Positions 8,059 to 15,833 of a DNA stretch of 38,204 bases are shown in pieces. The notes below the pieces were generated by a model. It saw only the letters and a program-made list of their open reading frames with translations. It was not told the DNA's origin and did not search any database. Every line of letters starts with the position of its first letter. Position 1 is the stretch's first letter. Source of the stretch: Citreicella sp. C3M06 (GTDB lineage Bacteria > Pseudomonadota > Alphaproteobacteria > Rhodobacterales > Rhodobacteraceae); contig NZ_JAHKQA010000056.1 of NCBI RefSeq assembly GCF_018860705.1, positions 141,453 through 179,656 of the forward strand. Reading direction: 5' to 3'. A program made the translations under genes and the position numbers.

Positions 8059-10779
8059 TTAGCCCTTGGGCATCCGCAGCACGACATTGCGGCCGCCCTT
8101 GGACAGCTGCAATTCTGCCTCGCCGATGGCGGCGACGCGCCCGCCGTCCAGCCTGTCACCGACCTTGACGTTCTGAAGCCGTCCGTTCGACAGCCGCACC
8201 AGCGCGCGCCGGTTCGAGGACGAGCCGAAGACCCCGATCAGGCTGGTTTCGCGCAGATTCAGCTGGTTCTCTATCGTTGCCTGTCTGGCGACATTGGCGT
8301 TCTGCGGGATGTTGGGCGAGGGCTGGCGCACCGCTGCTGCCGAGGCGGTCTGAACCGGCGCAGGTTCGGCGCGGCGCACGATGCCGTCCATGTTGCCGGG
8401 GCGCAGCTTGGGCCCGACAGAGCGGTCGACCGCCAGATCGGTGCCAGTGGGTTGCTCGGGGGCGTCCGGCTCGGCAAGCGCGGCTTGCTCGGGCGCGGGC
8501 GCCGGTGTGTCCAGCGCCTCGGCGATTGCGGCGGTGACAGGGGGTTGCACGGTTTGCGGGCGCAGCACCGGGCGCTTGCCGCCCAGCTCCGCCACCGAGA
8601 ACCCGGCCTGCGTTGCCCGTTCGCTTTGCTCGACAAGATCGCCGGGGCGTGCGCTGGGGCGGCGCGCCTCAAGCTCGGGATCGGCGGCAGGGCCGTCCGT
8701 TGCATCGGGGGGCGTCGCCTCGGCCTGTTCCCCGGCTTGCGCGGGGCGCGACGGCGGCACCTGCGGCGGCGGGCCGGTAAAGACGCGCACGCCATCGGGG
8801 GACACGGCGCCTTCGGGCGTCGCCCGCACCAGCCCGCGCTCGTCGAGGTCAAAGCGCACCTGCGGCCCCGGTGGCAGCAGCATCGGCTGCGGGGTGTCTT
8901 CGGCCTGCGCTGCGGGGGGCAGGGCGACTGCGTCGGATTTCTCGACCTTTGGATCAACCGAGGTGACATAGACATCGTCGAGCGTGTCCGGCGTCGTCTC
9001 GGGCGGCGCAGAGGGCGAGCGTTGCCAGATGCCGGTGGCGGCATAGCTGGTCGCGGCCTCTTCGGGCGACGGGGCAATTCCGGCGGGCTCGGGCACGGCA
9101 ACGGCGACCACGTCGGGCTCGACCGCTGGCGCTGGTGGCAGCGGCGCGGTGATCTCGGGCGCGGCGGCGGGCTCGGGGGGTGGGGTCGCGGCAATCTCGC
9201 TCGCTTCGTCTCCGGTACCAAAGAAGCGCGACAGCTCCTCTTCGAGGAACACCGCCGCCCAAGCCGCGACGCCCAGAAGGAACAGCAGTAGCACCAAGGT
9301 CAGCATCAGCCCGAGAAAGCGAGGCTTGCCGCCGATATCCTCGCCGCGCCGCGCCCCGAAAACGGTCATGCGGCGACGTTCGTCATCAAGATCGACAGGG
9401 CCTGCCATCGCGGCCAGTAACGGCGGAGGCGCTTCACCGGGGTCTTTGATTTGCGTGGGCTTGCTCTCGCGCAGGGGCTGGCGAATGGGGAAGCCGGGTC
9501 GGGGCGCTTGGGTCTCGACCGGGGCAACCGGAGCGGCATCGACCGGCACCGCCTTCGGTCCGATCTTTGGCGGGGCCGTGCGGGCTGGCGCGCTCTGCCG
9601 CGCCGTTGGTGCGGGCTTTGGCTTGGCCGCTCCGCCGTGGCTTGGCGCGGCGCCGCCATCCTGACGCTTGGCGCGCGCAGGGGGCGAGACGCCCAGCGCC
9701 GGTGTTGGCGTTGCCGGTTCGGCAGGCTTTGGCGATGGGGCGGCAGTGGTGAATGCTGGTGGCGCACTCTGGGACTGTACGGGCTTTCTGCCCTCTGGCA
9801 AGGCGCGGCTGGCGCGCATGGTGCTGAAGCGCGCGGCGTCGGGTCCGGCATCGTCGCTGCGGGCCGGGTCGGGGCGGATGGCGCTCTGGGCGGGCTCTGG
9901 CAGGGGGGCAAGCGACGCTGCGCGGGCCTCGCCTCCGGGACCGAAGATGCCGGTCTTGAAGCTGGCCGGCGCGGGTTCCACGCCGGGTTCAGGTTCAGGT
10001 TCAGGTTCAGGTTCAGGTTCAGGTTTGGGCGCAGGCGGGGTCGGACTGGAGGTGGCCAGAAAGGCGGGAGGCGGTCCGGGGTCGGGCAGGGGCGTCGGCG
10101 CGTCCATAGCCTCGGGCTGCATCACCGGCAGCGGTGCGCCGGGCTCGGGCTCGGCGGCTTTGGGCAGCGGGTCGGCAACAGTGTCGTCGGGCTGACCGAG
10201 ATCGGGCACATCCAGGGCCGCGGGCGGCGAGGGCTCTTGAACGGGTGGGGGTGCATCGGTGATGCGCAGGGGCCAGTCCGGCCGCTGCGGCAGCGGCCCG
10301 GTCCATCCCGGCGCGCTGCCGAAAAACGGAATGCCGGCGAAATCGCGCGTCTGTGGCGCGGCGCAGAACCCGATGGGCGTGAACCCATGGGCACCGATGA
10401 AGGCCTCCGCCTCGGCGAGGGTCTCGCGCGCGACGGCGGCGGCCTGAATGCCGTTTGCGCCGATGAGCCAGTCATAGACCAGCTCGTCGACCGGATAGGG
10501 CGTCGCGCCGTCAAGCGCCGCGCTGACCGCGGCCTCGCGGGTGGCGTCGTCGCCGGGATCGGGCAGCGCGAGATAGCGCAGCTGATCGTCGGGCAGGATC
10601 AGCAGCACCTGCGTGCCGTTCGGGCCGGTGGCGCGTGCGCTCAGCGCCTGCAGCGCGCCGCCCGGATCGTCGTCGGCAAAGGACATCTCGCCCAGCCTGA
10701 GCCAGACGTCTTCGTCGCGGCGCAGCAGGGCGATGCCATCAGATGAAATAAGAAGCGCGTTGTTCGGTACCATGCGCAT
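8059..10779 (-). CDS. Pro-rich single-pass membrane protein with GspL/PilM-like N-terminus and PilP/GspC-like C-terminus
   Basis: A 906-residue protein with three parts. Residues about 1-160 (for example LLILPDDQLRYLALP, PYPVDELVYDWL) resemble the cytoplasmic actin-like region of GspL/PilM. A long Pro/Ala/Glu-rich linker follows, including a run of EP dipeptides. One transmembrane helix (about 487-510, FLGLMLTLVLLLFLLG) is followed by another long Pro-rich segment. The last ~75 residues (SLIGVFGSSSNRRALVRL, VKVGDRLDGGRVAAIGEAEL) resemble the PilP/GspC homology domain, which in type II secretion and type IV pili contacts the secretin. I infer an inner-membrane protein bridging cytoplasm and periplasm. 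Relatives in roseobacters carry vague names, and no other secretion or pilus gene is nearby. The start at 10779 is supported by the conserved N-terminus but not by a clear Shine-Dalgarno; ATG 10773 is an alternative. Confidence 0.7.
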   Translation of the reverse strand: MRMVPNNALLISSDGIALLRRDEDVWLRLGEMSFADDDPGGALQALSARATGPNGTQVLLILPDDQLRYLALPDPGDDATREAAVSAALDGATPYPVDELVYDWLIGANGIQAAAVARETLAEAEAFIGAHGFTPIGFCAAPQTRDFAGIPFFGSAPGWTGPLPQRPDWPLRITDAPPPVQEPSPPAALDVPDLGQPDDTVADPLPKAAEPEPGAPLPVMQPEAMDAPTPLPDPGPPPAFLATSSPTPPAPKPEPEPEPEPEPEPGVEPAPASFKTGIFGPGGEARAASLAPLPEPAQSAIRPDPARSDDAGPDAARFSTMRASRALPEGRKPVQSQSAPPAFTTAAPSPKPAEPATPTPALGVSPPARAKRQDGGAAPSHGGAAKPKPAPTARQSAPARTAPPKIGPKAVPVDAAPVAPVETQAPRPGFPIRQPLRESKPTQIKDPGEAPPPLLAAMAGPVDLDDERRRMTVFGARRGEDIGGKPRFLGLMLTLVLLLFLLGVAAWAAVFLEEELSRFFGTGDEASEIAATPPPEPAAAPEITAPLPPAPAVEPDVVAVAVPEPAGIAPSPEEAATSYAATGIWQRSPSAPPETTPDTLDDVYVTSVDPKVEKSDAVALPPAAQAEDTPQPMLLPPGPQVRFDLDERGLVRATPEGAVSPDGVRVFTGPPPQVPPSRPAQAGEQAEATPPDATDGPAADPELEARRPSARPGDLVEQSERATQAGFSVAELGGKRPVLRPQTVQPPVTAAIAEALDTPAPAPEQAALAEPDAPEQPTGTDLAVDRSVGPKLRPGNMDGIVRRAEPAPVQTASAAAVRQPSPNIPQNANVARQATIENQLNLRETSLIGVFGSSSNRRALVRLSNGRLQNVKVGDRLDGGRVAAIGEAELQLSKGGRNVVLRMPKG
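9986..10021. repeat. hexanucleotide microsatellite (GGTTCA)x6 encoding Glu-Pro repeats
   Basis: Six perfect tandem copies of GGTTCA run from 9986 to 10021, followed by a degenerate copy (GGTTTG). On the coding (minus) strand they encode alternating Glu and Pro within the linker of the membrane protein. A change in copy number would alter linker length by two residues per unit without shifting the frame. Confidence 0.9.
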
Positions 10780-10926
10780 TGTTTATCACTGCTCTGTCAT
10801 CATGGGGAGGCCTCGCAGATCATACAGCAGCAGCCCGCCGAGCGGAAGAAAGCAATGCCACCGGGGTTGTGCGCGGCGCAGCGCATGAACATGTTGCCCA
10901 AGGTATACGACCCATGGGAGATTGAG

Positions 10927-11625
10927 ATGATCCGCTTTGCCCCTGCTTCGCTTTGCCTTGCCGCCGCGCTGGCGCTGGCCCCGGTTTCCGCGCTTGCACA
11001 GCAGGCCCGCCTGACGGTGACGGGCGAAGGCAGCGCTTCGGCGGTGCCCGACATGGCGACGGTGTCGCTTGGCGTCTCGGCGCAGAACGCCGAAGCTGGC
11101 GTTGCGATGGATGAGGCCTCGCGCGTTGCGGCCGAGATCCTGTCCCGGCTTGATGCGCTTGGCATCGCGGCGCGCGACCGGCAGACCTCGGATATCGGTT
11201 TGCAGCCGGTCTGGGCCCGGTCCGACAATGAAGACCCGCGCATCACCGGCTATGAGGCGAGCAACCAGCTGACCGTGCGGGTGCGCGACCTTGCCACGCT
11301 GGGCGATGTGCTGGCCTCGGTGACCGAGGGCGGGGCGAACCGGTTGGCCGGGCTGAGCTTTGGCCTGCAGGAGCCGGGGCCGGTGATGGATGCCGCCCGG
11401 CGCGACGCGGTGGCCGATGCCATGGCGCGGGCGCGCGTGCTGGCCGAGGCGGCGGGCGTGACGCTTGGGCCGATCGTCACCATCGCCGAGGGTGGCAGCT
11501 ATGAGGCGCCCTCGCCCAAGATGGACATGGCGCGCGTCATGTCGGCCCCTGTGGCGGCGGGCGAGCAGAGCCTGAGCGCCAGCGTGACGGTTGTCTTTGC
11601 CCTGGGCGACGTGTCGCCCGAGTGA
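10927..11625 (+). CDS. SIMPL domain (DUF541) periplasmic protein
   Basis: A 232-residue exported protein of the SIMPL/DUF541 family (relatives include BP26/Omp28 and YggE). The signal peptide MIRFAPASLCLAAALALAPV ends at a likely ALA-QQ cleavage site. The mature part begins RLTVTGEGSASAVPDMATVS, the family hallmark (VxGxGxVxxxPDxAxxxxG). The family is periplasmic and has been linked to stress tolerance, but its biochemical role is unknown. The ATG at 10927 was chosen over an upstream in-frame start because GGGAG lies 6 bp before it and the signal peptide starts there. It is divergent from the membrane-protein gene and convergent with marR. Confidence 0.85.
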   Translation: MIRFAPASLCLAAALALAPVSALAQQARLTVTGEGSASAVPDMATVSLGVSAQNAEAGVAMDEASRVAAEILSRLDALGIAARDRQTSDIGLQPVWARSDNEDPRITGYEASNQLTVRVRDLATLGDVLASVTEGGANRLAGLSFGLQEPGPVMDAARRDAVADAMARARVLAEAAGVTLGPIVTIAEGGSYEAPSPKMDMARVMSAPVAAGEQSLSASVTVVFALGDVSPE

Positions 11626-11632
11626 GCGTTCT

Positions 11633-11662
11633 GGCACACCGCGTTTCCCAAGCCTGTGTGCC
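11633..11662. terminator. weak inverted repeat between convergent genes
   Basis: GGCACAC (11633-11639) and GTGTGCC (11656-11662) are perfect inverted arms around a 16-nt loop, placed between the SIMPL stop (11625) and the marR stop (11695). No T tract follows on either strand, so terminator function is uncertain. Confidence 0.3.
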
Positions 11663-11694
11663 TGAGCGCGGGCGAGGGAGGCGCGGCGACGGGG

Positions 11695-12141
11695 CTAGCC
11701 CAGTTTTGACAACAGGCGCAGCAGCGTTTCCTTTTCGCGCTCGCGCAGGGGGGCGAGGGTTTCGGCGCTGACCTCGATGGCCTTGAGGGTCGCCTCGTCG
11801 ATCAGCGCTATGCCCTCAAGGGTCAGAGCGACAAGGTGGCGACGGCGATCATCCGGGTCTGCCGAGGTGGTGAGCAGGCCGCGCCGGATCAGCCGGTCGA
11901 CCACGCCCTTGGTGGTCGCGCCATCCATGGCCACCGAGCGGCCAAGCCGGTTCTGCGACATCGGCCCGTCTTCGGCGAGGCGATGCATCACGGAAAACTG
12001 GGTCGGGGTCAGCTTGCCCGGCACCTTTTCGGTGAAGATGGTGGAATTGCGCTGGTAGGCCTTGCGCAGCAGGAAGCCGATCTGTTCATCTAGAAGATAG
12101 CCGTGATCGGCGGAGGTGCGGGCTTTGGGGTACTCGTTCAA
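11695..12141 (-). CDS. MarR family transcriptional regulator
   Basis: A 148-residue winged-helix repressor of the MarR family. The recognition-helix region (MSQNRLGRSVAMDGATTKGV) is followed by the wing DPDDRRRHLVALT, which carries the conserved D-x-R sequence. MarR proteins bind DNA as dimers and usually respond to small, often aromatic, ligands. The start is TTG at 12141, supported by AGGAGA 8 bp upstream; the conserved fold needs this N-terminal helix. The gene lies downstream of livF in the same direction, separated by 202 bp that contain repeat copy A, so it may be read separately. It is the only regulator gene in the window and could control the neighbouring catabolic island. However, the palindrome found there looks more like a GntR/FadR site, so the link is open. 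Confidence 0.88.
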   Translation of the reverse strand: MNEYPKARTSADHGYLLDEQIGFLLRKAYQRNSTIFTEKVPGKLTPTQFSVMHRLAEDGPMSQNRLGRSVAMDGATTKGVVDRLIRRGLLTTSADPDDRRRHLVALTLEGIALIDEATLKAIEVSAETLAPLREREKETLLRLLSKLG

Positions 12142-12241
12142 ACGGGGTGTCTCCTATGGCGCGAGCGCGGCTTAGATCTATTCGCGGCCAAGGGCAACGG
12201 TGGCGGCGCATCTGTTGTGGCGCGTGTCTGCGCGGGGGCAT

Positions 12242-12320
12242 GGGGGGGCGCTGCCCCCCGTCGCCTGAACGGCGACTCCCCCCGGAGTTTATCCGGCAAG
12301 ATGAAGACCGGGCGCGGCTT
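12242..12320. repeat. dispersed structured repeat, copy A
   Basis: The copy lies between livF and marR. In order it holds a GGGGGC/GCCCCC hairpin, a GTCGCC-TGAAC-GGCGAC hairpin (12260-12276), a run of C, the conserved core GGAGTTTAtcCGGCAAGATG (ending AAG), and a GC-rich tail GGGCGCGGC. Copies B and C share the architecture and core. On the minus strand it may also terminate the liv transcript, although no T tract follows. Confidence 0.75.
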
Positions 12321-12343
12321 TTTTGGTTGCTGGCGCTGGGGGC

Positions 12344-13045
12344 TCAGACCGACAGATAGGCATCGCGGATCTCGGGGTGGGCTTCGAGCTCGGCGAAGCT
12401 GCCGTCGAACTTCTTTTCGCCGCCTTCGATGATGATGGCGCGGTCGGCCACGGCGCGGGCGAAATGCAGGTTCTGTTCCGAGATCATCACCGTCAGCCCT
12501 TGGGCTTTCAGTTTCAGAATGGTGGCGGCCATCTGTTCGACAATCACCGGGGCGATGCCTTCGGAGGGCTCGTCGAGCAGCAGCAGCGCCGGGTTGCCCA
12601 TCAGGGTGCGGGCGATGGTCAGCATCTGCTGTTCGCCCCCCGACATGTGCTTGCCGCGGTTGGCGCGGCGCTCATCGAGGTTGGGGAAGATCTCGAACAG
12701 CTGGTCGGTGGTCCAGTGGGGGGCATCCTTGCGGGCGGGCTGGCGGCCGACTTCGAGGTTTTCCAGCACCGTGAGATCGGTGAAGATGCGCCGGTCTTCG
12801 GGCACGTAGCCGATGCCGCATTTGGCGACGCGAAAGGCGGGCTCGCCGACCAGCTCGCGGCCCTGAAAGGTCACGCCGCCCTTGCGCGGCCTGACCAGCT
12901 GCATCACCGATTTCATCGTGGTCGACTTGCCGGCGCCGTTGCGGCCCAGTAGCGCGACGACCTCGCCGCGGCGGACCTCGAAGCTGAGGTCCGACAGGAT
13001 GTGGGCCTTGCCGTAATAGCTGTGGATGCCTTCGACGCTAAGCAT
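12344..13045 (-). CDS. livF: branched-chain amino acid-type ABC transporter ATP-binding protein LivF
   Basis: A 233-residue ABC ATPase, one of the two nucleotide-binding subunits of a LivHMGF-type importer. Walker A is GRNGAGKST, the signature is MSGGEQQ, and Walker B is LLLLDEPSEGIAP. The text IGYVPEDRRIF and the ending are typical of LivF. The ATG at 13045 has AGGAGG upstream and overlaps the end of livG by 8 bp, showing translational coupling. The upstream extension of the frame lies inside livG and was discarded. It is the last gene of the minus-strand arm of the catabolic island. Substrates of this family go beyond leucine, isoleucine and valine and include aromatic acids, amides and urea, so the cargo is probably the compound degraded by the neighbouring enzymes. 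Confidence 0.92.
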   Translation of the reverse strand: MLSVEGIHSYYGKAHILSDLSFEVRRGEVVALLGRNGAGKSTTMKSVMQLVRPRKGGVTFQGRELVGEPAFRVAKCGIGYVPEDRRIFTDLTVLENLEVGRQPARKDAPHWTTDQLFEIFPNLDERRANRGKHMSGGEQQMLTIARTLMGNPALLLLDEPSEGIAPVIVEQMAATILKLKAQGLTVMISEQNLHFARAVADRAIIIEGGEKKFDGSFAELEAHPEIRDAYLSV

Positions 13046-13808
13046 GGGTTTCCTCCTTGAAGAGGGTTCCGCCGCCAAGATAGACCTCTTGCACCTGCGG
13101 GTTGTTGCGCACCTCGGTGGCGTTGCCATCGGCGATCAGCTCGCCCCGGTTCAGCACCATGATGTGATGGGAATGGGCAAAGACCACGTCCATGTCGTGT
13201 TCGGTGAACAGCACGCTGACGCCCTGATCGCGCACGATATCCGCCGTCAGCTGCATCAGCTCGATCCGGGCCGAGGGGGCCATGCCGGCGGTTGGCTCGT
13301 CCATCAGCAACAGGCGCGGTTTGTGGCACAGCGCGATGGCCAGTTCGAGCCGTTTGAGATCGCCGTAAGCCAGCACCGAGCAGGGGCGGTCGGCCTGATC
13401 CTGCATGGCGACAACGCCGAGCAGGTCCATCGCCTCGTCGCGGTAGAGTTTCCAGGCGCGCGGGCCGATGGTAAAGATCCGCCGGTGGTGCGACATCAGC
13501 GCCATCTGGACGTTTTCGATCACCGTCATCGACTGGTAGGTGCCGGTGATCTGGAAGGTGCGCCCCACGCCCTTGCGCCAGATGTCGCGGGGCTTGTGGC
13601 CAGTGATGTCCTTGCCGTCGAAGAACACCCGGCCTTCGGTGGGTTTGAGCTGGCCCATCAGCATATTGAAGCAGGTGGATTTGCCCGCGCCGTTGGGGCC
13701 GATCAGCGCCTTGAGCTCGCCCTGTTTGACGCTGAAGCTGACGCCGCCCACGGCAACGAAGCCATCGTAGCTTTTCTTGAGGTTTTCGACGCGTAGGATC
13801 TCGGTCAT
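13038..13808 (-). CDS. livG: branched-chain amino acid-type ABC transporter ATP-binding protein LivG
   Basis: A 256-residue ABC ATPase and partner of LivF. Walker A is GPNGAGKST, the signature loop is the LivG-type LAYGDLKRLE, Walker B is RLLLMDEPTAGMAP, and the switch His lies in LFTEHDMDVVF. The start ATG overlaps the stop of the permease gene in an ATGA arrangement (13805-13808), and its own end overlaps livF by 8 bp. All three are therefore translationally coupled. Confidence 0.93.
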   Translation of the reverse strand: MTEILRVENLKKSYDGFVAVGGVSFSVKQGELKALIGPNGAGKSTCFNMLMGQLKPTEGRVFFDGKDITGHKPRDIWRKGVGRTFQITGTYQSMTVIENVQMALMSHHRRIFTIGPRAWKLYRDEAMDLLGVVAMQDQADRPCSVLAYGDLKRLELAIALCHKPRLLLMDEPTAGMAPSARIELMQLTADIVRDQGVSVLFTEHDMDVVFAHSHHIMVLNRGELIADGNATEVRNNPQVQEVYLGGGTLFKEETHA

Positions 13809-15664
13809 CGGATGGTTTCCTCGTCGGTGTGGCGGATCTTGCGCCAGAGGGTCGACAGGGTGCCCACGATGCCTTCTGGCATCAGGATCACCACCGAGAT
13901 GATCACGAGACCCAGCAGCAGGCGCCAGTATTCAAGGCGGGTCAGCCAGTCTTCGACGCCGGTCATGAAGCCCGCGCCGACGACCCCGCCCGCCAGCGTT
14001 TTCACGCCGCCAAGGAAGACCACGATCAGCGCATCGAAGCTTTCGCCGATTTCCAGCACAGTCGGGAAGACCGAGCCCTTGGAGAAGACAAAGATTCCGC
14101 CTGCAAGCCCCGCCATGATGCCTGCAAGGCAGAAGGCGGCATATTGCACGCGCTTGACGTCGATGCCCATGGCCTCGGCCTGACGCGGGCTGTCGCGGCC
14201 AGCGCGCAGGGCGTAGCCAAAGGGCGAATGGATGACATGGCGCAGGAAGATGATGCCGCCGGTGCCAAGGATCAGGGTGAAGTAATAGAACGGCGCCGGG
14301 GCATTCAGCCATTCGGCGGGCCAGATGTTGACCAGCCCGTCATCGCCGCGCGTCACGTCGCGCCATTGGAAGGCGAGGCTCCAGACCAGCTGCGAGAACG
14401 CCAGCGTCAGCATGGCGAAATAGACCCCCGACAGCCGGATGCAGAACCAGCCGATGGCCAGCGCCAGCAGCCCGGCGGCGAGGGGGGCGAACAGGAAGGC
14501 CAGTTCCATCGGGGTGCCGGTATGGAACACCAGCAGGGCGGCGGCATAGGCGCCGCCTCCGAAGAAGGCGGCATGGCCGAAGCTGACAAGCCCGCCGGTG
14601 CCGAGAATGAAATGCAGGCTGGCGGCGAACAGCGCAAAGACGATCATGTCGACGATCAGCGTCAGCACGAATTGTTCGGCGAACAGCGGCACCAGCGCCA
14701 AGGCCAGCACGAAGGCAGAGGTCAGCGCGATGCCCTTGGGGCCATAGGGGCGGATCGGGCGTTCGGGGCTGCCGACCTGACCGTGCTCGCCGGCGGCCTC
14801 TTCGCGCCCGAGGATGCCCCAGGGGCGGATGATCAACACGATGGCCATGACCACATACATCAGCACCAGCGTCGATTGCGGCAGGTAGGTGACGCCAAAG
14901 ACGTTGAGCACCGAGATCAGCACGGCGGCGATGAAGGCACCGGGCAGGCTGCCCATGCCGCCGATGACGACGACCACGAAGACCTCGCCGATGATGTTGA
15001 AATCCATCAGCAGGTCGGCGCCGCCCTTGGGCAGTTGCAGCGCACCGCCAAGGCCCGCCAGCGCCGAGCCGAGGGCAAAGACGCCGGTGAACAGCCACGC
15101 CTGATTGACGCCAAGCGCGCCGACCATCTCGCGGTCTTGCGTCGCGGCGCGCACGAGGATGCCGAGCCGGGTCTTGGTGATGAGATACCACAGCGCAAAC
15201 AGGATGAAGGGGGTGATGGCGATCAGCACGATGTCGTATTTCGGCACCGGCTCGCCAAAAATGCGCCACACGCCGCGCAGGCCGGGGGCGCGGGGGCCAA
15301 GCTTGTCTTCGGCGCCCCAGATCATCAGCGCCAGATCCTGAATCACGAGGATCACACCAAAGGTGGCGACCAGCTGGAACAGCTCGGGTGCGCGGTAGAT
15401 CGGGCGCAGAACGATCATCTCGGTCAGCGCGCCGATCACCCCGACCGCAAGCCCGGTCAGCAGGATCGCGCCCCAGAAGCCGACATGGCCGGGCAGGATA
15501 TCCATCAGCGTGATGCCGATGAAGGCCCCGAGCATGTAAAAGCTGCCGTGGGCGAAGTTGACGATCCGCGTGACGCCGAAGATCAGCGACAGCCCGGAGG
15601 CGACGAGAAACAGGGCCGCCGCATTGGCGAGACCGGTCAGGAACTGGGCGAGGAAAAAGGCCAT
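13805..15664 (-). CDS. fused LivH-LivM permease of the branched-chain amino acid-type ABC transporter
   Basis: A 619-residue polytopic inner-membrane protein joining both permease subunits. Residues about 1-285 are LivH-like (GLSLIFGVTRIVNFAHGSFY near the N-terminus, ending RPWGILG). A hydrophilic linker (about 286-310) follows. The LivM-like half has HFILGTGGLVSFGHAAFFGG and the cytoplasmic loop GYALRAGRDSPRQAEAMGID, which contacts the ATPases. LivH and LivM are usually separate chains of about 300 residues each. I saw no frameshift or internal stop, so this is a true fusion, and I recall the arrangement from other Rhodobacteraceae. The ATG at 15664 has only a distant AAGGA. The 169-bp gap to livK holds repeat copy B. 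Confidence 0.9.
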   Translation of the reverse strand: MAFFLAQFLTGLANAAALFLVASGLSLIFGVTRIVNFAHGSFYMLGAFIGITLMDILPGHVGFWGAILLTGLAVGVIGALTEMIVLRPIYRAPELFQLVATFGVILVIQDLALMIWGAEDKLGPRAPGLRGVWRIFGEPVPKYDIVLIAITPFILFALWYLITKTRLGILVRAATQDREMVGALGVNQAWLFTGVFALGSALAGLGGALQLPKGGADLLMDFNIIGEVFVVVVIGGMGSLPGAFIAAVLISVLNVFGVTYLPQSTLVLMYVVMAIVLIIRPWGILGREEAAGEHGQVGSPERPIRPYGPKGIALTSAFVLALALVPLFAEQFVLTLIVDMIVFALFAASLHFILGTGGLVSFGHAAFFGGGAYAAALLVFHTGTPMELAFLFAPLAAGLLALAIGWFCIRLSGVYFAMLTLAFSQLVWSLAFQWRDVTRGDDGLVNIWPAEWLNAPAPFYYFTLILGTGGIIFLRHVIHSPFGYALRAGRDSPRQAEAMGIDVKRVQYAAFCLAGIMAGLAGGIFVFSKGSVFPTVLEIGESFDALIVVFLGGVKTLAGGVVGAGFMTGVEDWLTRLEYWRLLLGLVIISVVILMPEGIVGTLSTLWRKIRHTDEETIR

Positions 15665-15733
15665 GGTCCGGGGAAGTGTCCTTGTGCGGCGGGGTATTCG
15701 GGGGAAGGGCCGCGCGCGTGGATGGCGCAGGCC

Positions 15734-15816
15734 GGGGGCGCTGCCCCCCTTCGCGCGTGCCGCGCGAATTCCCCCCGGAGTTTAACTGGCAAGATGAAGG
15801 GGGGCGCCGCGCCTAG
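15734..15816. repeat. dispersed structured repeat, copy B
   Basis: The copy lies between livK and livHM. It holds a GGGGGC/GCCCCC hairpin (15734-15748), a TTCGCGCG-TGC-CGCGCGAA hairpin (15750-15768), a run of C, the core GGAGTTTAACTGGCAAGATG (continuing AAG), and a GC-rich tail GGGGCGCCGCGCC. The middle hairpin has entirely different bases from copy A but stays fully paired. Inside the liv operon it could lower expression of the downstream genes relative to livK. Confidence 0.75.
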
Positions 15817-15833
15817 GGCGCCCTCGGATGCGC

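Noticed and set aside
9986-10021. Phase-variation tract
   Set aside because: The unit is six bases, so copy changes keep the frame.
11695-12141. Naming MarR as the repressor of the island
   Set aside because: Proximity only; the paired palindromes look more like GntR/FadR sites and no copy of them was seen by the marR gene.
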